From Augochlora pura (Eukaryota; Arthropoda; Insecta; Hymenoptera; Halictidae), in contig NC_135775.1 in NCBI RefSeq assembly GCF_028453695.1, positions 28,430,545 through 28,494,544 on the forward strand: DNA of 64,000 bases. The letters are read 5' to 3'. The notes beneath the pieces are model-generated. The model made no database searches, was not told the origin of the DNA, and was given only the letters and a program-made list of their open reading frames with translations. A program made the position numbers and the translations under genes. Below are positions 40,168 to 53,100 of the stretch, piece by piece. Position 1 is the first letter of the stretch; each line of letters opens with the position of its first letter.

Positions 40168-40216
<49 letters not shown>

Positions 40217-43200
40217 GCTGCCGGCATTCGATACTCCGAAGCTGATTTCGATACGTAATCACGATCCACGAAATTAGACGTTTAATCAGAGCGGAATCTC
40301 GACGACGCGGCGACGCGAGGCGGGAAAAACTTTCCCGGAATTCAATTCGGGTTGGAACAGAAATTTTTGTTTGTCCAATCCCGCTGCTGATTCGCCATTC
40401 TGTATATTTCCCTTCGTCAAGTCGCCTCGTTTGCTCCGCTTAAGAAAATTACGCTAACTTGTTCGCAAAGCCCCCCCCCCCCCCCCCCGGGGGTCAACTT
40501 TCCAGCCTTTATTTCTGTCTTTTCTGTTCGAGAGTTTCTCATCGAACTATATCAATTTCTGTTAACAAACCGGTGGATCTTTACCACTGGAGAATATCAG
40601 AACTTTCTCATCCGTTTTTCCGATATTTCCCTGGCCTTTCTCCATCCACCGCGACCTTCGAACTTTCATCGAGTTCAAGGTGAACTCTCGAACAGCCTAC
40701 GGTCTCTCTCGGTTTCCGACTAAAAATAAATAGAAACAATCGCGACGCGAAATTGATATCGTCCGCGCTACTGGTTGGTTGCGCAACGCGCCACCGTTCG
40801 CTGTCTCGCGTTTAATTGTCGGCTTGCGTCATCGCCGACCCGATTCCGATGACGATCATCGCCGAGCTGCTTCGGAATCAACGACGATCTCGTAAAAATT
40901 GCTTCCCGCAACGACAATTAATTACCTCGATTGATCTCCTTTGTTTCGTCGAGCAATCACGTTCGCGGAAACATATTGTTATATTTTATTCGCAAGAGAA
41001 AAAAAAAAGTATGAGGAACTGGCGTCCAGTCGCGAAGCAATTTCCGCGTCGTCGATCAGCAAGATTGGCGGAAGAATCGCGGCCGCCGCCGCCGCCTCTG
41101 TGTACGCTGGACACGGCCGGTCAAAGCGTTAATGCGGTACGGTCGCGTAAGTAGTTCGAGTCAATGACTTGCGCGACGCGACAGCACGTCGACGATTAAT
41201 TGCCGCGCGTGATAAATCGACCGCGGGCGACCTGCGCGGCTGGTACCTAAATTAGGCATACATCATTTCTGAAATTGACACAGTGAACGACCGATCGATA
41301 CGCCTCCGTGCATCTCTGCCAAGAATTTCTCCAAGCCGCGAAAAAATCGTTACCACGGCCGACGAACCCAGCTGGAACGTCAACCAGATATTCTGTAATT
41401 TATTTTAGAATATATTATAATTTATTATGGAATATATTGTAATTTATTGTGCTTTCATAACTATAATTTATTATGAAATATATTATAATTTATTATGCTT
41501 TTATAGCTATAATTTATTATGTTTTTATAACTATAATTTATTACTGAATATATTATTATTCATTATGCTTTTATAACTATAATTTATTACGGAATATATT
41601 ATAATTTATTATACTTTTATAACTATAATTTATTATGAAATATATTAGAATTTATTGTGCTTTTATAACTATAATTTATTATACTTTAATAACTATAATT
41701 TCAACATAAAATTCGTATCAATACTGTGCCATTTCTAATCATTAATACAACTCAATTTTAACCCTAATTGAAAGCAAATTGGCAAGTCAACGTTCGAGGA
41801 AGAACTTTCGTCCTCGCAGCACTTTGAATAATTTTTCGCAGGATCGTCAGAAAGCGCCATTATCGGACCGAATGAATTAGAAATACTTTCGACGGTAACG
41901 TCGAAGCGATTCGATAGCGATAAGAGTAGCAGCCCGTTCGGAATCGGTGCCCGACGAATGCACTCTGCTGATTATTGCTTGATATCCGCTCTCGCAGGTC
42001 GAGCGCAATTAGGCGGGGTTTAATCGTTGCGGGGCCAATCGAATCGAAAATAAACGATCGTTCCGGTGAAATCGAGCCGGAAAACTACTCCTAAGCAATT
42101 TGCGTGTTCCGCAACCCCGGAGCGGATAATCGTCAGCCTTCTTTTTCCACTTCTCCCAAGCCCCCGAATAAACAATCTCTGGTTTTTACTCGAGGTTCCT
42201 TTTTCGCTTTTTGTTCGCAGTCCAGAAGGAGGGCGGCACGCAGCTCAAGCTCGAGATCAACTATTCGTACATGCAGGCGCTCTTCAAGCCTATGAGGTGA
42301 GTGCATCTCCGTTTCCTACCCGCGAACCCTTTCGCTTTGATGTTTTAGAGTCGCGTACATCCGCCGCGAAGGATTCGTTCGATTGCAACGTTGTCAACGC
42401 TTTTCTGTAAAATCGTCTCTGTTTAATCTCTTCAAGGATGCATTTTTTAGTAGGAAGAAAAATCTTTATTTTTCACTTCATTTGATTTGATTTGATTTGA
42501 TTTAGTGAATTTACTCGCGTCATCGCACTTGGAATAGCCGTAATTTTAAGTACGATTCGTGACAGTATTTTTGAAGAGATTAAAGATATTCAAAAATTTT
42601 AACAAACAAGTTATATCAAGTCCCCTTGATTATTAATCCTTAGTGGACGATTTATTATTTTAATTTCGCCTCTCGTCCTCAAAGGGTGAACCGTGAATTT
42701 GTATATTTATAAAAAAAATTATTGAATCAAATTAAAAGCAATCTTACAATAATTATTTTCCACGACAATCCTGTCGAGATTATCCCTCCACGCGTTATCA
42801 CTTTCCGTTAACATTTTACATAAAATTGTGTTAGCGTCGAAAAACATTTGCAAGGGACTCGTGGACCGTCGTTTGCCCACGGGATCTCACAGTTTTTGTT
42901 TGCGCGCGAGACGAGAATCCCCGAAGCGGCCTGGCATTCTTTCGGTAAAGTTCGAGTACATCACACGCCGGTTAACCGAAGGAGTTGCGGGAGAGAGTTG
43001 CTCTCGAAAACCCGGCGCTTATCTCTGGCGAGCGCGTGAGAGCTATAAGTAACATTCGGCTACGGCGAATGCACTACTTAGCGTTACAAATGAACGCGCA
43101 AAACTTTCGCGGATGAAGATAAGAGGGGGGAAAGTTTCGCGCCTTGGGGACCCGGGTTTACCGCAGATTATTTTGACGGTAATCGAATCCGCGGGACTTG

Positions 43201-44830
43201 CCGCTTCCCCGAAGTCTCGAGGCCGATAAAATCGCGGGAGCATCTCGTTGTTGGACACGTTCGTTCGTGGGGATTAACAATTTATTTAATCGGCGAACTT
43301 CCGCGAACACGTTCCGCCGACTCGATCCCCCCGCTGCGTACGGTCCCCCCTCGGCTGGGCCATCGTCGTCGAGAACAAGACCCTTTTTCACGGACAAATT
43401 TCATCTATGTTGCTTCTCGCATAGTTCTTGCTAATTGCACGATACTTCCTATATTTTTTATCAATATTTGTTTCGTCGCAGTTCGCTAAGGTTCGTAACA
43501 ATAAGAAGTGTTTCTAACTGGTAATTATATTGTTCGTAACAGATGCGTAGAATTGGTGAAAAATTAAATGCGGTGGAGATAGATTTAATAGCAGAAAGAA
43601 TAAAAACTAGAAGAGAGAAGGAAAAGGAATTAAAAGGAAATTGAAAGAGGAGCGAAATGCGGGGGATAAAAGAAAAGATGAAAGAACGGCGCGAGAGAAA
43701 TTTGTTGGAATAAAATAGAACTACTTTTACGTTAATTTATTACATTATTATTTTCCAAGACTGTAGAGTAAAATACAAGAATGCGAAATGTTTTAAAAAT
43801 TATGCTAAAATAGTGAAAATAGTTATTTTATTATTTTCGCAATGTGACGATTCTTTCGTCACTTTGTTACTCTATTGGAAATTAAATATCGGACTTAGAG
43901 TTGTCGACTAGTCTATTAAAATTAGTACTTTCCTTCTGTGTAAATTTTCTTATCAGATTATTTCCGTCGAAATTTCTACAAATCCTCAGGAACATTCCCG
44001 CTTCCTGAGCTAGTTATCTTTACGCAGAATAGCATCAGCTAATCGCAGTTTTGAAAAACATGGCTCCGCGTTCACAGCGGAGATATCTGGCAGCTGTCTC
44101 CCCGGGAGTCATCTCAATTTTCGCGGGAAGTTTCTCGACCTCGTAGCCTCGAAGTCCCACGGGATCGACGTGTAGACTCGGTATCGAAGATTTGCCGCGA
44201 GATTAACGCCGAGTATTTCCGTCGATGCAATTGCTCGATAAAGTTCCTCCTAAAAATCTATTAAATAAAATTCAATTAAAAAGTCGCCGTCCAATCGAAC
44301 GAATTGATTTTAATCTCTGCCACTGTTTTCTACGGTCGAGCTAAACCGATCGCTCCTAATTCCCGTTAGCTCGAGTAAACTGCAACCAATTTCTGCATCC
44401 CAGCGTTTATGGTAGCTGAAACAACTGCCACCAAGTTGCACAACTATTCTCTTCGTGCGAACGAAATTGCTAACAACTTCGACCGTTGTTTTCTTCGTCC
44501 GTGACAATCGCAACCAATTTCCAAATTCCATAATGTTATATTTCCGGCAAATTAATTGCGACCGCAAGGACCGTCGCTAGATTCAAAAAAAAGAAAAGGA
44601 TTGGGTGCTCGAAAAGGAGACAAGAGCGTCTCGTCCTCGAGCACGTTCAGTTCGGTTAACGTCGTCGAACATCTCGGTGGCTAACACCGAAGAAGCGACG
44701 CATCCGAGAAGTCACGATCGACCAACCCTCGCGAAAGTGTTTCTGGGTCTGAGACAATGGGAGGATGTGACGTATCGCGTTTTTCTGAACGGAGAAAGCG
44801 AAAGAATGCGGGACGGGGACAAAGAGAGGG

Positions 44831-44880
<50 letters not shown>

Positions 44881-46494
44881 AGAGAGCACGGGCGATGATA
44901 ATTGAGTAGAAGAGGCAAGGACAGTTCGAGTGGCTCTCTCTCACGGCACGAGGCACTTGGGCCTCCACTTATGTAATTGTGCTCGTAATCCCATCCCACG
45001 TAACTTCGTCAGCCGGTGCACGATGCACCGTGCACCGGCCCGCAGCATGCACCGTGCACACACACGCGCTGCACACAGCGCGGCCAGAAAAACCGCAGAG
45101 CACAGCCGCGCGTGTGACGCCTCTCGAGGCTCGGGTGCGCGCGCGCGACCGAGCCAAGGAAAAAAAGGAGAGGAAACCCGGGGGGAAAACACGCGACGAT
45201 AATCCCGTAATTTCGCACGGTGGCTAATAGTTTTTCCCCCGATTAAACCTCGTTACTTGCTCGGTCCAGTCTCGATCCACCGCTCGCTTTCCTTTGCCCG
45301 TTAATCTATCATTTTTGTGGGTCACTTTTTCGATTCTGTCGCGGAACGACGAATTCTTCGTCGAGCTACGTACGGAAACCCGCTAATTAGATTGTCGTCG
45401 ACGCGAGGTCTGCAGTGCTCTTTGACGAACGAATTACGCGAATTACGCCGCGCACACAAAGATTTTGTTTGCTTCGCAGCGAAGACGATACTAAAATTTA
45501 AAACGGTCACGTTAAAGAAATTAATTCTTTCCGTGCTGCATGCGCTGCTTCGTAATCATCTTTTAAGCTGTCAAAGGGGAGGAAGATAATGATGAAAACA
45601 ATTTCTGCTGCAAAGGGTTACAAAATAGAAAGGAGAGAAAGATAGAGAAATGGTCGGAGGATGTTTGACGGAATCGCGGGTCGAAGGGCGATCAGTCGCA
45701 GCGAGTGCAATAAACACGGCGGGGCATAGATCTATTAAAGAGTAAAGAGCATGGAAAGTTCTCGGGTACCATAAATTCGGGGTGGTCCCCATCCGGCGGG
45801 GTCCCGATCGTTTCGAACAAGTTACCGAGGGCCAACGTTGGCGAACCCGTGCGCGCGGAGGGTGCCCAGGCGGTCGAGAAAGAGGAGAGATGGTAGGGAG
45901 GGAATAAAATAGAGGAAACGTAATATCCCGAAGTGGAGAGAAAATTCGAGACAAGTGAGGGTCGTCGTCGCTTATTGCGACTCTTTTTATCTGTGCCGCA
46001 CCTTTCGGCTCTTCTCGGCGAGTCCTCCGGCCACCCCCGCCCCCGCGACAACCTCTCGCCGCCCTCGGGAGCCAACCCCGGCGCACACACTCGGCCCTTT
46101 AAACTTCCGGTCGGCCGAAGATTCCGCGATAAGTGGCCGAGAGGCCGGCTTAAACTCCGGTAATAAGTTCGGCAATAAGTTCCATGGAAAGTTTCCGGCC
46201 TCGGCCAACCCCCGGCCAGCCAACCCCCGGTCGTCCACGGTCGTCGCGACGCCGACGCCGACGCCGGGAGAGAGAGAATTTGCCGAGCGAAATTGCGAGC
46301 GTCCCGACGCCACCAATCCCGCAATAAGCTCTCGTTATACGTTAAGGAGGACACCTCTTTTTCTCGTTTCGAAACGAACGAGCCCCGGCTTTCTTTCCTA
46401 CTTCTGCCGCCCTCCTCCGCTCGCCCCTCCCGAGATTCATTGAATGGACAATTTCTCGCGACGCTTCTCTATCTCTCTCATTCTTACTCGCTAG

Positions 46495-46539
<45 letters not shown>

Positions 46540-49500
46540 TCTCTCTCTATCCACGGCAAATTATTTCTTCGAGGATCTTTTTATTGCGACCCGCGTGAAG
46601 GCCCTTTGATTGCGCACTTCGACCCCTACTGTACATCCTCGAGAAGACGTCTCCTCAACGATTTTCGTCGACTTTTCCCTCTACCGAGCACACTTCTCCT
46701 TTACCTTTTATTCCTCGGACAAATTGTCCTAAAAATCGGCCGACTTCGGGGCTTTTTTTTATATCCCGGAAACCGTGACAATCATCGTAGGACTATCAAC
46801 CCCTTGTCACGCGTTCGATTTACTTTCGAATTTATGTGCTTAATTCGAAAATGATAGTGGATATTTTAACCCTTTGCGGTGATTGTTCGAATCACGTTTT
46901 ATGTCTGAATGTTTAAGATTTCTTTCCGAGTCATTCGTACAGATTATCAATTAACCTAAGCGATAATAGCGACAGAGATGCGTTGCCTCATTCAAGCGAC
47001 AAGATCCAATTCTTGAATAACATCATTCGTTCGAGCGCTTTTGTCACATGGTCTCTACAGATTAGGAAAAGTAGAAATAAGAAACTGGTCATTTTAGTAT
47101 AGTAAAATAGGAAATGCAAGCTCCAACATACCGACTTTATTTATGATTGCCTCTACGATTGTTTCTTGTAACTCGCGTCTCCGTCGTCGACGATCTTGTC
47201 AATTTCCCCGAATAGCGCATTAAATGTAGTGTCGCGCGCAAGCGGGACAAGCTTCTTCCGTTAAATAGTTACCGCTTGTTATTTCTGCGCGGTCCGCCGC
47301 GGTTTATTCTGTTCCGCGAAGATTACCTTGTACTCTCGCCGTGCGCGCACGGCGTCGTTTATTATTTCATCTCGGCCGCGTATTTTTGTAACAAGTACGA
47401 TGCGCTCTTTATTTTCACCGCGAAAGTGCACGGAGGAGCCGCGTCGCGGCGCGTGACGTGCCACCGCGAAAACATTAGGGCAGCTGCCCGCGTTTTATCC
47501 GACGTGTACAAGTTGCAACTCTAAACAAATGCCGCATTAGCCGCGGTATTTTATTTACACCGTCCGGAAGCGTGACTCCCCCCCCCCCCCGCCCCCTCGC
47601 CCCCTCGCCGTGCAGAAATATTCCCGCGAGGAAACCGACTGTCCAATTTCTGAAACGATCGCGACGCCTTGGATAAAGAAGCATTGTTATATCGATAAGT
47701 TCGGAACGACAATTCAGCACAAATTCTTAAGAGTCGCTACATTTAATTATTTAGTTTCGTTTTTGTTACAGTTTGAAGATGAAAGGCGCGCGTTTCAGAC
47801 ATATTTTATTACATTATTTCCAAAATAGCAAGCACGATTTTTATGTTATATATACAGTATATTAAATTGTATAAATTGTACATTATTAGTATATTAAAAT
47901 GAAGCCTTGAAAGAAAGGCAGCGTCAAAATTGATTTGTCTAATTGAATAACCTTATATTTTCAAGCAAAACAATTGAATTTTTCTTCTTATTTTGAATCC
48001 GCAATTACTTAGTTGCCAACCTGATACAATCAAATTCCGTGTCTCCGAGGAAATATCCTTCGATCAATCGCGGAATCCATCGAACCCCCTTTTGCTCCGC
48101 GGATCGATCCCCTCCTCCTCTTCCACCTCCGTCCTGGATGGGAGCGCGTGTAACGCGGCCAGAATTTCCGCTATAGATTTATCGAATATAGTCCGGTAAT
48201 GCGTTCCATTTAACTCGTTAAACGCGAATGGCTTCGCGGCTCGGCTGCCGCCGCCGCCGCCGCCGCCGCTGCTGCCATTTTTCTTCCGCGGTGCCACTCG
48301 CGGCCCGATCGAGCAGCAACAATTACCATCGACCTACATCATTACCCGGCTGTAATTAGCGTTAGGCCGGTTTCAACGGTATCCGCGGGTACCGACGGCC
48401 AAGTGCTTCTCCGATTTTTCACGAAAAATTCCGGCGACCGTTTAAATTGCCCGGAATTATCCACGAGTGGGGCTGCACGAGTCGCTGAAAAAATCAGCAG
48501 AAATCGGTCGGGTCCTCCCCTTTGATCGAACAATAATTCGACTCTGGTGATTCATTTCGCGAGCCAAAAAATTCTTGCTTCGAGTAATTGATTTAGTTGC
48601 CAGAAATTCGAGGATTTCGGATAATGGAAAATCCAGCTTTTCCGGACCAGCGTCTTCGCGTTGCGATCAAGACGACCGGAAAACAGCGTAGAGTAGCGAA
48701 CAGTATCGAGCAATGGCACGCACCGTGCGCGCCTTATTTCCGTCGTGCTCCAGATGCTAAACACGACCCATGAATTAAAAACTTCCCCCTAAAAGGAACA
48801 ATTAATATTCCCAAAACTGTTGGAATAAATTCGACGAAGGTGGTCGTCTAACCGGTTCATTTGAATACGCCCAGTGCGACGCGCGCGCTTGGGTCTTACA
48901 CCGGCGTGTAATTATTCCGGGCAAACGCCGGTTATCTTTTCCACACACTTTGCCGAAAGGGGGGCGGTGGTCTGGTAGAGGGCCGAAAATTCGCCGAAGG
49001 AAGCTCTCGGTAAACAAAATTATGCCCGGCGAAGTCGGAAGGTCAGGAGATGAAGCAAGCCCCCCGGAGTCTGAGGCTGGCTGGCTGGCTGGCTGGCTGG
49101 TTGCCTCGCGACGCCAGTTAACTTTTAATCAGATGCAAATTACGCGCTAATTACCCGACGACCGTCGTATTAATTAGCCCGGCCTGCTCGGAAAAGTTCC
49201 TAGTCCCCGGCCAGCCGACGCGCGGCACACGGCTTTTCCAAGTCTCTCGCTGCTTCGTTTCCCACTCGTCGCTGTCTCGGCTCTGCTGCCATATCTACGA
49301 CGAGCCTCCCGTGTCCCGTGGTATGTTAACGGGACTATTAGGCGACAACGCTCCTCTTTCTTCCACGGAATATCTATAGAATTTTTCTCTTGCAAACTTT
49401 TACTGGGTAGTTATTATTTTTATTCTCTAGACAGCCTTCGATAGCTCTTTTTATTCGCAGAGATTTGTAGGCATTTTCCTGCCATTTAACCCTTTCTATA

Positions 49501-50122
49501 CGAGTGCCGAGTATATTTGTCATCCATGCGATGATCGGTATAGACGAGTGTGATGACTGCTATAAATAACAAAATTTTATATATTAACAAAATTTTAATA
49601 TTAAAGGTACAAGCAACACTTTCTGTTAAAAAGTATAGTTTTGTCAGGTTTCTGTTTTTATTCAACGCTATGGAAAATCTTCATACGAATCGTGATGCCT
49701 TGTATACTGAAAATATCACGACGGATTGACTGCTCGTACCCAAAGGGTTAAGGGTGATACCACTTGCCGTTATCAATCTCCAAACTTTCTTAAATTTTTG
49801 CTACTTTGTCGATAAATGGTGGCTCCTTTCTCCTCAAAATTTTTCAACTATTTTTTGGCAATTTAACGCAGGTCGTCGATGTAATATCAATCATCAGACC
49901 ACACGGCATCGATTTTCCAAAATATTTTCACTTTGTTACCGAGATCGTCTTTACCCCGGCGTATCTAAAACGATTCCGCCATAGGAAAGTCAGCGGCGAT
50001 CCGCCACGACAATGGATGTCTTCCCTTATCCGAGAGGTCAGACATTCCGGCCATCTATTTTCTATTTTCCGTTAGATAATTTCTTTGGCGAGACGGTGAG
50101 GGATTTTCCATTCGAAGATAGA

Positions 50123-50169
<47 letters not shown>

Positions 50170-53100
50170 GGGGCGATCTATAGGTTGTTTGACAAAGAAC
50201 GGGTCATCTGTTTTCCACCAATTGGCCAGAATAATTTGCAAACCGTTCCCCGCGATTAGAGATGGAGATTTACGGTGGCCGGGGCCAATAAGCAGCGGCT
50301 TACGCGATCTTCGAGTACGAATATATGAAACGATTCGGAAGTCGTCGATCTATTCGCGCCGACACGAGGCAGTCTCGACCACCTGCAACCTTTCCTAGCG
50401 TCGATAAAGCGACGCTGTAAAACGGTGAACTTCTCGGCTGACATTTCCGAGAGGTCGAAAAACTCCGTGGAAAATGGTGCGAAACTGTTGCCTCGAACAA
50501 CTCACCGTCGCGTCGATGAAAATGAATTAAAACTCACGTAGGGTACTTATATATAATCTCTCGATCTTCGCCAGCTAAGTGCCAAGATCTTTCTATTGTT
50601 CCTTTGTAATCGTCATTGACACATCGCGCCTTTACTTTTCTCCCATTTTACGTAGTTTGTATATTTCTTCGTCGCAACCATGATACGCCCCCGCAACGAG
50701 ATCGATTTCTCTTATTTTTGTAAAACATCGAAGCGGATTTTTCCGTCGTCTCCGCAAATATTATTCATCGCGTGCGTTGTTTCGGCACGGTCGGACTGCT
50801 TCTCGCGTAGAATTTCGATTAAGAATAATTGTCTTCGAGGTTTCCGCCATTATTTACATTCCCATCGAGTCCCGTTGGAACATGGTCGTTCAACGTCAGT
50901 ACATCGCCGGAATTTCAGGGCTTCTTGTTTCCCTCGCCGGTATTCCGCAAGAAAAGGTGCGCACGTACGCGAAGGATTCCCTCGGGATGTCTTTTTTATT
51001 TATCGCCGTCGACTTCTACGATGCAGCCGGCTAGCAAAGCGGTGGAAAGGGGAAGGGAAGGACGGGGGGGGAGCGTAGCGTTTTCCTCTTCACCCACGCT
51101 CTCTCTCTCTCTCTCTCTCTCTCGACGGGCTGACTCCGTATCGCTGTGTTTTCCCGAGGAATAGTCTCCTTTTAGATTCCGACGTCCCCGACGCTCTTCC
51201 TTCGGTCGTCGTACGTGACGCGCCCTTGAACGGGAAAAATATTTTTCCAGAAACAACGGGGAGAACTGTGAGCAAACGTTCCACGCCGTCGAGAATTACC
51301 TTTCACGGATGTCTGAATCGACTTACCTTCGACCCGATTTTTCCTATCGTTATTACAGTGTTTCGCTGTCTCGTTTCAGACTCCGCAATTAATTCTATAC
51401 CATCGAAATACAAATTTGAGAATTTCATTTTAAATTTCCTCGATTCGATCGCTTTTAAAAATAATTAAAAAATAAATTCGCTAGAGATAGGTGTCAACTC
51501 TTTTCCCTAATTGATAATTATTCATTTTGTATTATTTTAGAAAGATCTATGAACCTATTTGAAGTCAAGCGTTTAGAGAGCAGAATATAAAACAGAATAA
51601 CTTGGCATCGACTTCTCCACTGTGCGCCAGTGTAGCGTCTCTTTTACTTTAATTTTCTATAGTGTTCTAGCCTTTAAAAAAAATTCGGAAAACTTTTGAA
51701 ATAATCGTCAAAGTTTCTACTATAACCCCTTGCCGCAACCATTTAATTAAATCTAGACGAACGCAGTAAATATATTTCTTGTTCCTTCTACGAAATTATT
51801 AAACTAAAACCAGTGCTCATCCTTGTAACTATGAAGAAAATAGTACGGCAAGGGGTTAATCTATAGGATAACCTATGCAGTTTCACTTCGAACTTCACTT
51901 AACTTATAGGTCAATTTTAATATAATATTTTAATATTGAATATTGGGCTCGATTTTCCGCGAACAAAATTTACAATAAATTTCGTAAATTAATTCCTGCA
52001 AATCCAAGCTCACGAGAACGTCTCAGCGAGTCTGCTTAAGATATCGCTAGACAAAGACGAAGCTCTTCCGCCGTTGTTTTCGGATGTAAGGTGTTGTTTC
52101 GTCGACGAATACAAGTTCGCAAGAAAGCGGATACCACTTTCCGTTTCCACTTTCACCGTCCCTCCGCGCTTTCCGGCCAACTTCCCCCGCTCCGTTCTCT
52201 CATTGGCAAAGCACGGCGATGCCCTTGAACGGAAAAGTATTTCCCGGGAAACGACGAATTTCCCTGGGGCCCTTCCACGGATCCGCGCACCGCGAAAGAC
52301 ATTTCGGCGCGTGTGCGGCCTTCCACGGTTTTTTTACGGATCGCGTGGGCCGTGGAACGCGAGAGACATACTCGCGAATTGTTTCGACGGCGTACGTCGA
52401 AATGCGGGTATCTCTGGAAATATATTTTTTCGCGATTGCAGGCTCGTGTCGAATTATTTCGACGTTTCCGTAAACTGTCGATTATATCGTAGATTTTCTT
52501 GAAATTTTTGTCATATTTTAACACGTGGTCAAAACGACCGCTTCCTTATTTTTTAATTCTGGAAAAATTAAAGACTGGTTCATAGAGAATAAATTACATT
52601 ATTGATGCAATAGTCATGCATTTATTCATTTATTTTTCATGGGAGAGTCTCTAAACTTTTGCAGAATTATAAAATAAAGGAACGGTCCTCTTGGCCGCGG
52701 TATTTTAATCATTAACTGGAAGAACTTCTCTGCCCACCGCGAGTAGTTTTCACAAATTGGACGACGTCTGTAACAAATTGATCCGGCTTTTATTTCTCCA
52801 TCTTGGCACAATTGTTCGATTGCAATACACCCGCTCTACTCGACCGAGTAGAAAGACCTCGGAGGGTGAGTTAATAATTTCTCGGGAACGGATAAAGATG
52901 CGTTGCCTATCGGCTCGTCAAATCCGGCAATCTGTAGTGCCTTTATACGCGCGGCTGGCGCCTCGAGTGTTTCGTTGACAAGTGTGTTTGTTTCTGCGAC
53001 AGGTTTCCTCGGGAGCAACAGACCCTGCCGAATCACTTCTATTTCACCGACTTCGAGAGACACACGGCCGAGATCGCAGCCTTCCATTTAGACAGGTAAG

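Larger units (their letters stand above)
36941..42220 (+). other. FAM20C intron a/b (5.28 kb)
   Basis: A GT-AG intron in phase 1. It holds the nested TTAA elements at 37023-37425, a possible old LINE fragment at about 37425-37640, a CT tract at 38853-38896, a GA tract at 40168-40217, a C18G5 run at 40471-40493, and an AT-rich 46-bp tandem array at 41393-41701. I see no other coding sequence in it. Confidence 0.85.
42297..53002 (+). other. FAM20C intron b/c (10.7 kb)
   Basis: The longest visible intron, phase 2. It carries microsatellites, TTAA elements at 49486-49751 and 51723-51859, a partial TTAA end at 46866, a GTGCAC palindrome cluster near 45013 and a purine-rich stretch at 43545-43720. 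ORFs of 70-220 codons occur on both strands, but they are compositional or built from dinucleotide repeats, and none resembles a known protein. Confidence 0.85.

Noticed and set aside
45692..46354. 220-codon ORF on the - strand in intron b/c
   Set aside because: Pro/Arg/Ser-rich composition, no recognisable domain, competing ORFs on both strands.
48064..48297. 77-codon minus-strand ORF with poly-Gly and Glu-rich tail
   Set aside because: It looks superficially protein-like, but the Gly run is a GCC repeat and nothing supports transcription or splicing; left as intronic sequence.
50680..51078. 132-codon ORF in intron b/c
   Set aside because: Two long ORFs overlap in different frames here, neither with a recognisable domain.
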